Assembly (NCBI GenBank): GCA_900129595.1
Contig: FQWG01000018.1
Location: 1 to 64,000 of the forward strand
Origin: Flavobacterium frigidimaris
GTDB taxonomy: Bacteria > Bacteroidota > Bacteroidia > Flavobacteriales > Flavobacteriaceae
Reading direction: 5' to 3'
DNA: 64,000 nucleotides
A model generated the notes under the pieces. That model did no database searches. It saw nothing but the letters and a program-made list of their open reading frames with translations, and was not told where the DNA came from. Positions 17,428 through 25,953 of this stretch are shown in pieces. Position numbers and translations under genes: made by a program. Numbering within the stretch: the stretch's first letter is position 1; each line of letters starts with the position of its first letter.

Positions 17428-17467
17428 AATTAGATAATTAGATAATTAGATAATTGGATAATTAGAT
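17428..17467. repeat. 9-bp tandem repeat (ATAATTAGA) between accB and accC
   Basis: Four to five copies of ATAATTAGA, one carrying a G (ATAATTGGA), lie immediately upstream of the accC start codon. Degenerate relatives (AACAATCTAACGATCTAA) follow near accB at about 17500-17518. It is probably a simple replication-slippage repeat. Confidence 0.7.
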
Positions 17468-17518
17468 TTTAAGCACTTTTAAAAAAGTCTGAAAACCTAA
17501 CAATCTAACGATCTAAAA

Positions 17519-18004
17519 TTAAGATGGATCAACTAAGAATAAAGGTTGGTCAAATTCTACAGGAGACATATCGTCTACAAGAATTTTTACAATTTTACCT
17601 GAAACTTCTGATTCGATTTCGTTGAATAATTTCATTGCTTCAATTACACAAAGAACATCACCTTTAGAAATAACACTTCCAACTTCAGTAAATACTGGTT
17701 TGTCCGGAGATGGTTTTCTGTAAAAAGTTCCAATTATTGGAGATTTAATAGTAATGAATTTAGAATCTTCTGCTGGAACAGATGCTTCGCTAGTTACGCT
17801 TACAACAGCTGGAGCTTGTTGAGGAGCAACTGCTTGCGGCAATGCAGCCTGAGCAGGCAATTGTTGTACATAAGTAGTCTCTGTTACATTTCCTTCTAAA
17901 GTTGTTCTGATGGTGATTTTTACATCATCCATTTCTAACTTAACCTCTGCAACTCCCGAATTTGCTACAAATTTGATTAGGTTTTGAATTTCTTTTAAAT
18001 CCAT
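17519..18004 (-). CDS. accB: biotin carboxyl carrier protein of acetyl-CoA carboxylase
   Basis: The 161-residue AccB carries the covalently bound biotin that shuttles CO2 between AccC and the carboxyltransferase. The N-terminal part (about 1-55) is the usual variable region. An Ala/Pro/Gln-rich linker covers about 60-95, and the biotinyl domain runs to the end. The biotin lysine is in VIEAMKLFNEIE, with the common EAMKM motif reading EAMKL, an accepted variant. It sits 23 bases after fabH and before accC, so one transcript is likely. Confidence 0.96.
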   Translation of the reverse strand: MDLKEIQNLIKFVANSGVAEVKLEMDDVKITIRTTLEGNVTETTYVQQLPAQAALPQAVAPQQAPAVVSVTSEASVPAEDSKFITIKSPIIGTFYRKPSPDKPVFTEVGSVISKGDVLCVIEAMKLFNEIESEVSGKIVKILVDDMSPVEFDQPLFLVDPS

Positions 18005-18027
18005 AATGATTTGTTTTTAGTTTTAAT

Positions 18028-19026
18028 TTATTTCTTATCGTAAGCCCATTTTAGGTAAATAGATCCCCAAGTGAATCCACCACCAAAAGCGGCAAAAATA
18101 ATATTATCTCCTTTTTTGAATTGGTGTTCAAAATCGCTTAATACCAATGGCAATGTAGCCGAAGTCGTATTACCATATCTTTCGATATTCATTAATACTT
18201 TTGAATCTTCAAGATTCATTCTGCTTGCAGTAGCATCAATAATACGTTTGTTTGCCTGATGTGGCACTAACCAGTTAACATCTTCGTTAGTCAAATTGTT
18301 TCTTTTCAGGATCAATTCGCTTGCATCAGCCATATTGGTTACAGCATATTTAAAAACGGTTTTTCCGTCCTGAATAATATTGTGTTGTCTATTTTTAACG
18401 GTCTCTTCTGTAGTTGGTATTAGAGAACCTCCGGCAGGAATTTTAAGAAAATCGCGTCCTACACCATCGCTTCGTAAGTATTCATCCTGCAAACCTAAAC
18501 CTTCATAATTTGGTTCGAATAAAACAGCTCCTGCTCCATCTCCAAAAATAATACAAGTAGATCTGTCTGTATAATCTACAATCGATGACATTTTATCAGC
18601 ACCAATTAATAATACTTTTTTGTATCGCCCTGACTGCACATAAGCTGCAGCAGTTGACATTCCGTATAAAAAACTTGAGCATGCGGCCTGCAAATCATAT
18701 GCAAATGCATTTGTAGCTCCAATTTCTGTTGCAACATAAACTCCTGTAGAGGCTACCGGCATATCTGCTGTAGCTGTTGCCATTATAATCATATCAATCT
18801 CTAAAGGATCAATATTTGCTTTCGCAATTAAATCTTGTGCTGCTTTTATGGCAAGAAACGACGTTCCTTTATCAGCATCTTTCAAAATTCTTCTTTCTTT
18901 TATTCCAGTACGAGTAGTAATCCATTCGTCATTGGTATCGACCATTGTTTCTAAAACTTTGTTCGAAAGAACGAAGTCAGGAACATAGGCTCCAACAGCG
19001 GTAATTGCGGCTGTGATTGTATTCAT
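18028..19026 (-). CDS. fabH: beta-ketoacyl-ACP synthase III
   Basis: FabH starts fatty-acid chains by condensing acetyl-CoA (or a branched acyl-CoA) with malonyl-ACP. The 332-residue protein has the Cys-His-Asn triad: Cys in LQAACSSFLYGM, His in LVPHQANKRI and Asn in NIERYGNTTSA. The ending FGGGFTWGSIYLKW is typical. It lies directly upstream of accB and downstream of rpmF and the YceD-like gene, the classic bacterial order. A terminator between rpmF and fabH suggests fabH also has its own promoter. Branched-chain primer preference would be usual for Flavobacterium but cannot be read here. Confidence 0.96.
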   Translation of the reverse strand: MNTITAAITAVGAYVPDFVLSNKVLETMVDTNDEWITTRTGIKERRILKDADKGTSFLAIKAAQDLIAKANIDPLEIDMIIMATATADMPVASTGVYVATEIGATNAFAYDLQAACSSFLYGMSTAAAYVQSGRYKKVLLIGADKMSSIVDYTDRSTCIIFGDGAGAVLFEPNYEGLGLQDEYLRSDGVGRDFLKIPAGGSLIPTTEETVKNRQHNIIQDGKTVFKYAVTNMADASELILKRNNLTNEDVNWLVPHQANKRIIDATASRMNLEDSKVLMNIERYGNTTSATLPLVLSDFEHQFKKGDNIIFAAFGGGFTWGSIYLKWAYDKK

Positions 19027-19148
19027 TATATTCTATTATTTCGTTTCAAATACTACGATTTGAAAAATTTTTAAAAGACTTGAAAATTACAAAAAAAAAC
19101 AAAGCGAATTTGTATCTATTTTCTTAAAAACAGAAAATTATAACCAAC

Positions 19149-19176
19149 AAAAAAAACTCTCACTATGTGAGAGTTC
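19149..19176 (-). terminator. terminator after rpmF
   Basis: AACTCTCAC / GTGAGAGTT with a T run on the minus-strand side lies 23 bases after the rpmF stop codon and ahead of fabH. It should end or attenuate the YceD-rpmF transcript. Confidence 0.75.
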
Positions 19177-19198
19177 CAGTATAATTTACAAAAACGTA

Positions 19199-19393
19199 TT
19201 AAGCAACCGCTACAGATTTATCGATAACAACTTGCCCTCTGTAATACATTTTACCTTCATGCCAGTAAGCTCTGTGGTATAAATGTGCTTCTCCAGTAAT
19301 AGGACATGTAGCGATTTGAGCTACAGTAGCTTTATAATGTGTTCTTCTCTTATCTCTTCTTGTTTTCGAGATTTTTCTCTTAGGATGTGCCAT
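19199..19393 (-). CDS. rpmF: 50S ribosomal protein L32
   Basis: This 64-residue basic protein has the L32 signature at the N-terminus, MAHPKRKISKTRRDKRRTHYK. The middle retains CPITGEAHLYH, and only a single Cys of the zinc-ribbon positions is visible, which indicates the zinc-free (C-minus) form. It follows the YceD-like gene by 9 bases, the usual arrangement for co-expression of L32 with an rRNA-processing factor. Confidence 0.96.
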   Translation of the reverse strand: MAHPKRKISKTRRDKRRTHYKATVAQIATCPITGEAHLYHRAYWHEGKMYYRGQVVIDKSVAVA

Positions 19394-19402
19394 TTTACTA
19401 TA

Positions 19403-19945
19403 TTATTTATCCGTTAATAGTTTCTTTAATTTGTCCCAACGCGGGTCAATATCTTCTTCTTGTTTACTCTCTTCTTTTGTTTCTTTGACTGTTAGTTCAT
19501 TTAGTTTTTTCAAGGCTTCAGTTTGCAAACTTCCGTCTTTTACTCCTGGATGAACTCGTTTTAGCGGCACTGAAAGGGCAATCATTTCATAAATGTATTG
19601 TGCAACATCTATTTCATGCTCTCCATGTGGCAAAATCAGCAACTCTTCGTTATCGTTATTGAATTCATCTCCAAAGCGAACAATCAACTTCATTTTCCCT
19701 TTTAAAGGCAAATCAAAATCCTCACTTGTCAGATCACAAGGTACATTTACAGTTCCTTTGTGTTTGAACTCCAACTCTAACATGTTGCTCTTCTTATCTA
19801 AAACTAAACCTACTTTGATATCTGAACTTTGAAATTCATCGTAATCAAAGTTCTCAAAGAACATGTTACTTATTTGATACTCAAAATGGTGTTTTCCTAG
19901 CTTTAACCCTATGAAAGGAATTAAAAATTCTTTTGTTTTGCTCAT
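19403..19945 (-). CDS. DUF177/YceD-family protein
   Basis: The 180-residue protein sits directly before rpmF, which together with its composition identifies the YceD/DUF177 family. Members affect 23S rRNA accumulation in other bacteria and plastids. A beta-rich core (about 20-130, LEFKHKGTVNVPCDLTSEDF) contains the conserved Cys and Asp region. The acidic C-terminus ends EEDIDPRWDKLKKLL, which fits the family's usual DPRW-type ending. Confidence 0.85.
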   Translation of the reverse strand: MSKTKEFLIPFIGLKLGKHHFEYQISNMFFENFDYDEFQSSDIKVGLVLDKKSNMLELEFKHKGTVNVPCDLTSEDFDLPLKGKMKLIVRFGDEFNNDNEELLILPHGEHEIDVAQYIYEMIALSVPLKRVHPGVKDGSLQTEALKKLNELTVKETKEESKQEEDIDPRWDKLKKLLTDK

Positions 19946-20000
19946 TTCAACATCAATTTCACCAACTCGTATCTAAAAATCAGATACCTGAATTGGGGTG

Positions 20001-20008
20001 CAAAGATA
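20001..20008 (-). promoter_or_regulatory. -7 box of the yceD-rpmF transcript
   Basis: On the minus strand the sequence reads TATCTTTG, an exact TAnnTTTG box, about 55 bases upstream of the YceD-like start codon. No clear TTG -33 element is seen. Confidence 0.45.
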
Positions 20009-20051
20009 TAAAATTATTATAAAACTAATAATCTTATTCACCTTTTTTTGT

Positions 20052-21101
20052 TTATAACTGTTTTTCTTTTATTTTAAGTGGTTTTTGGGTCATCTCTTCG
20101 TACTGATTACGCGAGTGAAAAATATCTATTGCAAGATAAACCGCTTCTTTAAATGAATTGTAATCTGCCATGTCTTTTCCGGCAATATCATAGGCTGTGC
20201 CATGATCCGGCGAAGTTCTGATCTTATTTAAACCAGCGGTATAATTAACTCCTTTTCCAAAAGACAAGGTCTTAAAAGGAATTAATCCCTGATCGTGATA
20301 CGTTGCCACAATAGCATCGTATTTTTCATATTGACCACTCCCAAAAAAACCATCTGCAGGAAAAGGTCCAAAAACCATCGTTCCGGCATCGAATATTTTC
20401 TTTAGCGCGGGCTTTAAAACCAAATCATCTTCTTTACCAATCACACCGCCGTCGCCGGCATGCGGATTCAAACCTAAAACAGCAATTTTAGGTCTTACAA
20501 TACTAAAATCCTGAATTAATGATTTTCTTACGGTTTCGATTTTTCTTATAATTAATTCTTCTGTCAAATGCGAAGAAACTTCACTTAAAGGAACATGATC
20601 CGTTAGCAAACCAACTCTCAAATTATCCTGAACCATCATCATCAAAGCACTACCTTCTAATTCCTGATCTAAATAATCAGTGTGTCCGGGAAATTTAAAA
20701 TCTTCTGACTGGATATTGTATTTATTAATTGGAGCCGTAACCAGAACATCTATCAAATCTTCTTTTAAAGCTTTTGTAGCCGCAACAAACGATTTTATAG
20801 CATACTCTCCTATCTTTTCGTCATTTGTTCCCAAATTAATATCAACGCCCTCTTTCCAAAGATTGAATACATTTACTTTTCCGGGTACAACCTGATCAAG
20901 TTTATCCACTCCGTGAAACTGGACCGTAGAGGTAAAACTCTTTTTTACGAAAGAAAGAATTTTGGCATTGGCAAAAATAACCGGTGTACACATTTCTAAC
21001 ATACGAGAATCTTCGAATGTTTTAAGTATAACTTCGCTTCCAATACCGTTTAAATCTCCAATTGAAATTCCAACTATTATATTTTCTGCTTTTTTATTCA
21101 T
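20052..21101 (-). CDS. pdxA: 4-hydroxythreonine-4-phosphate dehydrogenase
   Basis: PdxA oxidises 4-phosphohydroxy-threonine in the deoxyxylulose-5-phosphate-dependent route to pyridoxal phosphate. The 349-residue protein starts with ISIGDLNGIGSEVILK (family GDPxGIGPE, here with Asn for Pro). It has metal and substrate motifs PGHTDYL, LNPHAGDGGVIG and ATYHDQGLIPFK, and ends with the ISTSPDHGTAYDIAG-type motif (here IRTSPDHGTAYDIAG). It is divergent from ribE across a 57-base spacer with back-to-back -7 boxes. Confidence 0.95.
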   Translation of the reverse strand: MNKKAENIIVGISIGDLNGIGSEVILKTFEDSRMLEMCTPVIFANAKILSFVKKSFTSTVQFHGVDKLDQVVPGKVNVFNLWKEGVDINLGTNDEKIGEYAIKSFVAATKALKEDLIDVLVTAPINKYNIQSEDFKFPGHTDYLDQELEGSALMMMVQDNLRVGLLTDHVPLSEVSSHLTEELIIRKIETVRKSLIQDFSIVRPKIAVLGLNPHAGDGGVIGKEDDLVLKPALKKIFDAGTMVFGPFPADGFFGSGQYEKYDAIVATYHDQGLIPFKTLSFGKGVNYTAGLNKIRTSPDHGTAYDIAGKDMADYNSFKEAVYLAIDIFHSRNQYEEMTQKPLKIKEKQL

Positions 21102-21121
21102 GAGCTCAGGTTATTTATTAC

Positions 21122-21129
21122 TAATTTTG
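21122..21129 (+). promoter_or_regulatory. -7 box for ribE
   Basis: TAATTTTG matches TAnnTTTG, 29 bases before the ribE ATG, in the divergent pdxA-ribE spacer. Confidence 0.45.
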
Positions 21130-21134
21130 ATGTG

Positions 21135-21142
21135 CAAATTTA
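21135..21142 (-). promoter_or_regulatory. -7 box for pdxA
   Basis: On the minus strand this reads TAAATTTG, matching TAnnTTTG, 33 bases before the pdxA start. It lies only 5 bases from the ribE -7 box on the other strand, so polymerase binding for the two genes should be mutually exclusive. Confidence 0.45.
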
Positions 21143-21158
21143 GTAAAATAAAACAACA

Positions 21159-21749
21159 ATGTTTACAGGAATTATAGAAACCCTTGGGAGGATTCATGAA
21201 ATACAAAAAGATCAAAACAATCTTCACATTACAGTCGATGCTTCCATTACGAATGAATTAAAAATAGATCAAAGTGTTTCGCACAACGGAATATGCCTGA
21301 CGGTTGTAGCCATAAAAGATTCGCTTTATACGGTAACCGCTATCGCAGAAACTATTTCGAAGACCAATATTGGCGACTGGAAAGTTGGCGATATTGTAAA
21401 TCTGGAGAGAGGAATGAAGCTTGGCGACCGTCTTGACGGACATATTGTACAGGGCCACGTAGACCAAACCGGAACCTGCAGCAAAATCGAAGAAGCAAAC
21501 GGAAGCTGGAACTACACTTTTGAATACGACAAAAACCTCAGCAATATTACGATCGAAAAAGGATCGATAACGGTAAACGGAGTCAGTCTTACGGTTGTAA
21601 ACTCTAAGACAAACGAATTTAGTGTTTCGATTATCCCGTATACTTTTGAAAACACGAATTTTAAAAACTTCGAAGTTGGAACAAAAATCAACTTAGAATT
21701 TGACGTTGTTGGAAAATACATTTCCCGACTTTATTCGATAAACAAATAA
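21159..21749 (+). CDS. ribE: riboflavin synthase alpha chain
   Basis: This enzyme dismutates two 6,7-dimethyl-8-ribityllumazine molecules to riboflavin. The 196-residue protein shows the two homologous beta-barrel halves typical of the family. The first begins MFTGIIETLGRI with SHNGICLTVV, and the second has ITVNGVSLTVV. GRLGGH-type binding appears as GDRLDGHIVQGHVDQTG. No RFN riboswitch is evident in the short 5' region. It is followed by a strong terminator. Confidence 0.95.
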   Translation: MFTGIIETLGRIHEIQKDQNNLHITVDASITNELKIDQSVSHNGICLTVVAIKDSLYTVTAIAETISKTNIGDWKVGDIVNLERGMKLGDRLDGHIVQGHVDQTGTCSKIEEANGSWNYTFEYDKNLSNITIEKGSITVNGVSLTVVNSKTNEFSVSIIPYTFENTNFKNFEVGTKINLEFDVVGKYISRLYSINK

Positions 21750-21770
21750 GAAAAAAAACTTTTTCCATAA

Positions 21771-21803
21771 AAAAAGCCTTTACATTACTGTAAAGGCTTT
21801 TTT
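21771..21803 (+). terminator. terminator after ribE (possibly bidirectional)
   Basis: The perfect hairpin AAGCCTTTAC / GTAAAGGCTT is flanked by A and T runs, so it may also stop transcription from the tRNA on the minus strand. Confidence 0.8.
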
Positions 21804-21807
21804 CTTG

Positions 21808-21881
21808 TGGTCCCACCTGGGCTCGAACCAGGGACCACCTGATTATGAGTCAGGTGCTCTAACCAGCTGAGCTATAGGACC
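21808..21881 (-). tRNA. tRNA with anticodon CAU (elongator Met or Ile2)
   Basis: The minus strand folds as a 74-base cloverleaf. The acceptor stem is GGTCCTA / TGGGACC. The D arm is GCTCAGCTGGTTAGAGC, the anticodon stem CCTGA / TCAGG has loop CTCATAA (CAU), and the T arm is CCTGGTTCGAGCCCAGG. The 3' CCA is not encoded. The acceptor start and anticodon stem differ from initiator tRNA, so it is either elongator tRNA-Met or a tRNA-Ile2 whose C34 is modified by TilS. Sequence alone did not let me decide. Confidence 0.93.
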
Positions 21882-22027
21882 GGTTTGAGGATGCAATATT
21901 ACTACTATTTTTCATTCACTCCAAATATTTTGGGATATGATTTCTATTTAATTTCAAATAATAACACGTCTTTTCAGAACATAATTGATTTTCAACCTCT
22001 TATTTCGCATCTTCAAAAGAGATTTTT

Positions 22028-22432
22028 TTATCGAATCTCCTGACAAAGCTCTATCAAAACCCCATTTGTATTCTTTGGATGCAGAAAAACCACCAATTTA
22101 TTGTCTGCTCCCTTCTTCGGAACTTCGTTAATCAGTACAAAACCTTCGTTTTTTAAACGGGCTATCTCGGCATGAATATCCTCAACATCAAAAGCGATAT
22201 GATGAATTCCCTCTCCTTTTTTTTCTAAAAATTTCGCAATGGGACTTTCAGGATTTGTCGCTACCAAAAGTTCAATTTTATTGGTTCCGGTTTGAAAAAA
22301 AGAAGTCAAAACACCTTCACTTTCAACCGCTTCCATTTTATAAGACGGAACACCCAGCATTTTTTCAAACAATGCATTGGCATCATCGATGTTTTTTACT
22401 GCAATCCCGATATGTTCTATTTTATTTACCAT
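22028..22432 (-). CDS. mce: methylmalonyl-CoA epimerase
   Basis: This 134-residue single vicinal-oxygen-chelate fold enzyme interconverts (R)- and (S)-methylmalonyl-CoA between propionyl-CoA carboxylase and methylmalonyl-CoA mutase. The metal ligands appear as His in IEHIGIAVKN, His in GEGIHHIAFDVEDI and Glu in GVLIELCQ. Length and motif spacing match the family. The next gene on the strand begins 13 bases upstream of its ATG but encodes an unrelated envelope protein. Confidence 0.93.
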   Translation of the reverse strand: MVNKIEHIGIAVKNIDDANALFEKMLGVPSYKMEAVESEGVLTSFFQTGTNKIELLVATNPESPIAKFLEKKGEGIHHIAFDVEDIHAEIARLKNEGFVLINEVPKKGADNKLVVFLHPKNTNGVLIELCQEIR

Positions 22433-22444
22433 CCTGAATATAAT

Positions 22445-24817
22445 TTATTGATTTACATAAGTATTAAAATAACCACATTCCGCAATTACATCCTGATAAT
22501 ATTTGGTATCCGAATACTCTTTTTTCAACGTTTTAAAATTACTCCACGCAAGAAAATTAATTTTATCATCATCTGCTTCCCACCAGTTTTTCAAATTATT
22601 ATATTTAGTATTATAATACTCGTTTCGCTCACATTTTGACAGCATATAAGTACATTTTGCTTTTTGCTCTTTTGTTGTGGCCGCTTCCAATGCTTTTTGA
22701 TAATACATTCTTGGAACATCGCAGTTCGTAATCATCTTTTTCATTGAATCTCTAAACGAATACGGATTTGAACCGTAACCTACGATACTGGTTTCATAGA
22801 AAGTTCTGCCATTTCCGAAATGAGTAATATTATAGAACGCATTTCCCAACAACAAACTATTTGTATAAACATCTTCTTTTTGAGCCAGCTTATCCTGCAT
22901 TGCTTTTATGGTATTCAAAAATTCAAGTTGTGTATATTTCTTTTTCTGATACGCCTTATGATCACAATCATGACAATTTTTGATATTTCCGTTAAACGGA
23001 TTTCCTAAAAAGGTATAATACTGAACTGAATCTGCCTGTTGTATAAACGCAATTGCTTCAGGAATTTTATTATTGAATGTTGCCTGAACTGCCTGAAAAT
23101 TATTGATATCTTTTAGTTTCAGATAGTAAATCCCAGTTCCAATTTTCTCGATTTCGGTTTTATTTGACTTAGCCAAAAATGTTTTCATATTTGATAAATT
23201 CTTCTCATTATCATAAAACGCATTTCCTCCGCCCCAATAATAGGAATTTGCATGAGCATCGCCACCAAACAACTCTACCATTACAGGATTTGCTTTTGCT
23301 CTGTACAAAGCAGCCAAATAATTCTTGCTCCATTGTGCTGCATTTTGATAACGGAATTCCTGTCCTTTATATGTTTTAGGAAGTTCCTGATACAGCCAGT
23401 TCAAATCGGCTAAAATTGTTTTTTCGTTTTTATCCGTCAGCTTGTCAATTTTACTCATATTGTTCACAAAGCGAAGCAAGCGCAACTGATAAGTCGCCAA
23501 TTCAGTTTTTGGTAATGTTTTCTCTGCTTTATTCAAATTGATATCGGCAGCAGCATAATCTCCTTTCAAAGTCTGCAGATACCCTAATGAGATATCCCAC
23601 AAATACGGTTTTTCGGTATTTCCTGCGGCGGCAATTTTAGCGACCAGATCAAAAGCTTTAGTATTAATCTTCGCTTTGTTTTCCACTCTGTTTTCGGCAA
23701 CAGTCTGCTTCACAACCGGCGAACTGTAATCATCCGATTTCACTTTTACTTCAAAAGAATTATTAATTGCCTGTTCCTGACCGTTTACTAAACGGGTTAA
23801 CAAATAATTCAGATGTTCACTTTTAGGATCCAGCTCATAGATCTTTCCTATTGCCTGACTTTCATCTTTATAATAGCCATGAATCGCCCAAAGCGCTGCT
23901 TTTTCTTTATTATTTTTAGCCATTGCCAGAGACTTATTCCAATCGGCGTCATTTTGCGGACGGAAACTATAAGCCGTAACAATTCTCAATTCCGGGCATT
24001 TATCAAATACCTGTGCATATAAATAATTAGAGGTAGAATATTTTTTCTGCTGATGATTTATACCCGCAACATAAGAAAGTGCACGGTAATACAAAACATT
24101 TTTAGGCACTGAAGCTTCTGTTTTATTAAAAAACTCAATTGTTTTTTTCTTGTTACTGCTATAAAAACAGGCTTTCGCAGTAAGAAACCAATACCTGTTT
24201 TTCAGAAATGAATCTGAAGTTGTATTGTAAACATTTTCGATAGACTGAATCATTTTCAGATCATCAAAAGTTTTCGCCACAACAGGATCATAACTCCAGT
24301 AATCAGTATTAACAGAGACCGTTTCTATCTTTTGAGCCAAATACAAAAACTCGATAAAACTTTTAATTTTATCGTCTTTCAAATTGATTTTCTTTCCCCA
24401 TTTTAATGAAGTTGGATTCTCTTTTTTATTCTTAAAAAAAACATGAAGCTGTGTAATATCCGTTTTATTCTGGGGCGCTCCTTTCTCCGAAGAATATCTT
24501 GTGGTTTCCTCACCAATTAAAAAATAAGCTATTGTGGCAGCATCAGCTTTTCCTTTCAGATATGTACTCCAATCTGATTTTATATCTTCATTAAATCTGG
24601 AATTGTGCTGGGTGTCAAAGCCAATTCCGTAAAAAATATCTCCTGATAAAAAAAGCGGCGAATAGGACTTGTCTGCAAATGTTTCCGGTGTAAAGTTTGA
24701 ATTAGCGCTAAAAAAATCCCAATCATCACCTCCGCCACAAGCATGAATTATTCCGTATACAGAAAGCAAAGCCGCACTAGAAACAAGAAATAACTTGCTT
24801 AAAAATATTCTTTTCAT
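22445..24817 (-). CDS. large envelope protein with TPR-like helical repeats, function unknown
   Basis: The 790-residue protein starts with a signal peptide ending HACGGGDDWDFFS; Cys27 could be lipidated although the lipobox is imperfect. The rest is mostly helical, with TPR-like pairs such as LSYVAGINHQQKKYSTSNYL and LGYLQTLKGDYAAADINLNK. A CHDCDH motif near residue 615 could bind a metal or form a disulphide. No family is recognised. Its start overlaps the end of the upstream lipoprotein gene by 41 bases, so the two are almost certainly co-expressed and may act together at the cell surface. Confidence 0.75.
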   Translation of the reverse strand: MKRIFLSKLFLVSSAALLSVYGIIHACGGGDDWDFFSANSNFTPETFADKSYSPLFLSGDIFYGIGFDTQHNSRFNEDIKSDWSTYLKGKADAATIAYFLIGEETTRYSSEKGAPQNKTDITQLHVFFKNKKENPTSLKWGKKINLKDDKIKSFIEFLYLAQKIETVSVNTDYWSYDPVVAKTFDDLKMIQSIENVYNTTSDSFLKNRYWFLTAKACFYSSNKKKTIEFFNKTEASVPKNVLYYRALSYVAGINHQQKKYSTSNYLYAQVFDKCPELRIVTAYSFRPQNDADWNKSLAMAKNNKEKAALWAIHGYYKDESQAIGKIYELDPKSEHLNYLLTRLVNGQEQAINNSFEVKVKSDDYSSPVVKQTVAENRVENKAKINTKAFDLVAKIAAAGNTEKPYLWDISLGYLQTLKGDYAAADINLNKAEKTLPKTELATYQLRLLRFVNNMSKIDKLTDKNEKTILADLNWLYQELPKTYKGQEFRYQNAAQWSKNYLAALYRAKANPVMVELFGGDAHANSYYWGGGNAFYDNEKNLSNMKTFLAKSNKTEIEKIGTGIYYLKLKDINNFQAVQATFNNKIPEAIAFIQQADSVQYYTFLGNPFNGNIKNCHDCDHKAYQKKKYTQLEFLNTIKAMQDKLAQKEDVYTNSLLLGNAFYNITHFGNGRTFYETSIVGYGSNPYSFRDSMKKMITNCDVPRMYYQKALEAATTKEQKAKCTYMLSKCERNEYYNTKYNNLKNWWEADDDKINFLAWSNFKTLKKEYSDTKYYQDVIAECGYFNTYVNQ

Positions 24818-25781
24818 AGTTTTTAATATTGAATTCGTCTAAATCGTAAAATATAATTTCTCTTGGGGCATGAACCAGATTCTTGTCTAAATCGTTGCCC
24901 ATTTCTATTAAATCTTCTGAAGAAATTGCTTCTATTTTCAGCAAGTCATTTTCTTCATAAAACACTCCGTTTTTATAATTGGATTTTTTTACTTTGAAAA
25001 ATATCGTTCCGATTTTCTCAAAATTAGCATCTTTTTTCAGTTCATTTACATTCAGTTTAGAACGCAGACCAATCACTTTCTGCTCTCTGATATGAATCGC
25101 CCAGGAATATATAGGCAAAGCAAAATCAAGATGTAACGGATATTTCTTTAAACTTTTAAGATACCGTTCCGCCACTTTTTTGCTATAAATAGAATTCAGG
25201 GAATCATTTGCAATAGTTCCCATATTGTAATACATCAAAACTCCGGAATCGACATTTGGGATTTTCGTTTTTTTGAAATATTTGACCTGATGCAAACGAA
25301 TCGTTGCCGAAAGTTTTTTCTTCGAAAGTTTTTTAAACTGCTCAATAAATCTAAGATAGTTGTCCTTACTTTTCAAAGTCCAGTCGCAATCAATCTGAAT
25401 TTCCTCAACAGCGATTTTGTTCTTCGCATTCATTTCTTCGACTAAGCGAATTGTCTTTTGAGCCAGATCATCGATATTAAGACGAGGCAATGACATGACT
25501 TTGTTTTGGATAAAAACTACGGGAACAATATCAAAATTTGCTGCATTTTCCTGAAAACGAATCGGACTCATTGGGATCGGATCCTGCGTTTCAGGATGTA
25601 AACCAATATCAAAATAGCGAATATAGAGCTTACTAACTTTATTATCCCGCAATACTTCTTTCTCTGCAGGAGACAACTTAAAGATGGTTTTCCAATAATA
25701 AAAAGCAACAATTGGCTTTTCATTTTTACCACAGGAAATCAGTAAAAAAAATAATAAACCAACAAAAAATCTTCTTATCAA
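24777..25781 (-). CDS. lipoprotein resembling DUF3142-type TIM-barrel proteins
   Basis: A short lipoprotein signal (MIRRFFVGLLFFLLISC, lipidated Cys17) anchors this 334-residue protein. The body alternates strands and helices in a TIM-barrel-like way. EEIQIDCDWTLKSKDNYLRF resembles the Q-x-D-x-D strand of DUF3142 proteins, and LSATIRLHQ and LDFALPIYSWAI are later strands. Asp and Glu at the strand ends could form a glycosidase-like site, but this is inference. It overlaps the 790-residue gene by 41 bases, an unusually long overlap that suggests translational coupling. Confidence 0.65.
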   Translation of the reverse strand: MIRRFFVGLLFFLLISCGKNEKPIVAFYYWKTIFKLSPAEKEVLRDNKVSKLYIRYFDIGLHPETQDPIPMSPIRFQENAANFDIVPVVFIQNKVMSLPRLNIDDLAQKTIRLVEEMNAKNKIAVEEIQIDCDWTLKSKDNYLRFIEQFKKLSKKKLSATIRLHQVKYFKKTKIPNVDSGVLMYYNMGTIANDSLNSIYSKKVAERYLKSLKKYPLHLDFALPIYSWAIHIREQKVIGLRSKLNVNELKKDANFEKIGTIFFKVKKSNYKNGVFYEENDLLKIEAISSEDLIEMGNDLDKNLVHAPREIIFYDLDEFNIKNYEKNIFKQVISCF

Positions 25782-25953
25782 AACCGGGAAAAATTATATT
25801 TAAAACCAAAAGTAAGAAATTATATCCTGTCGGTGATTTCAAATTCAAAAAAAATAGCACGATACCAAAGCTGTAAATCCTAATAAATGGATAAAAAATT
25901 TCAATTAAAGCAAATATAATCGTTATTTTGTGCAATCAAATTTAGAAACCGTT

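Noticed and set aside
21159..21749. FMN riboswitch ahead of ribE
   Set aside because: The whole spacer to pdxA is only 57 bases, too short for an RFN element.
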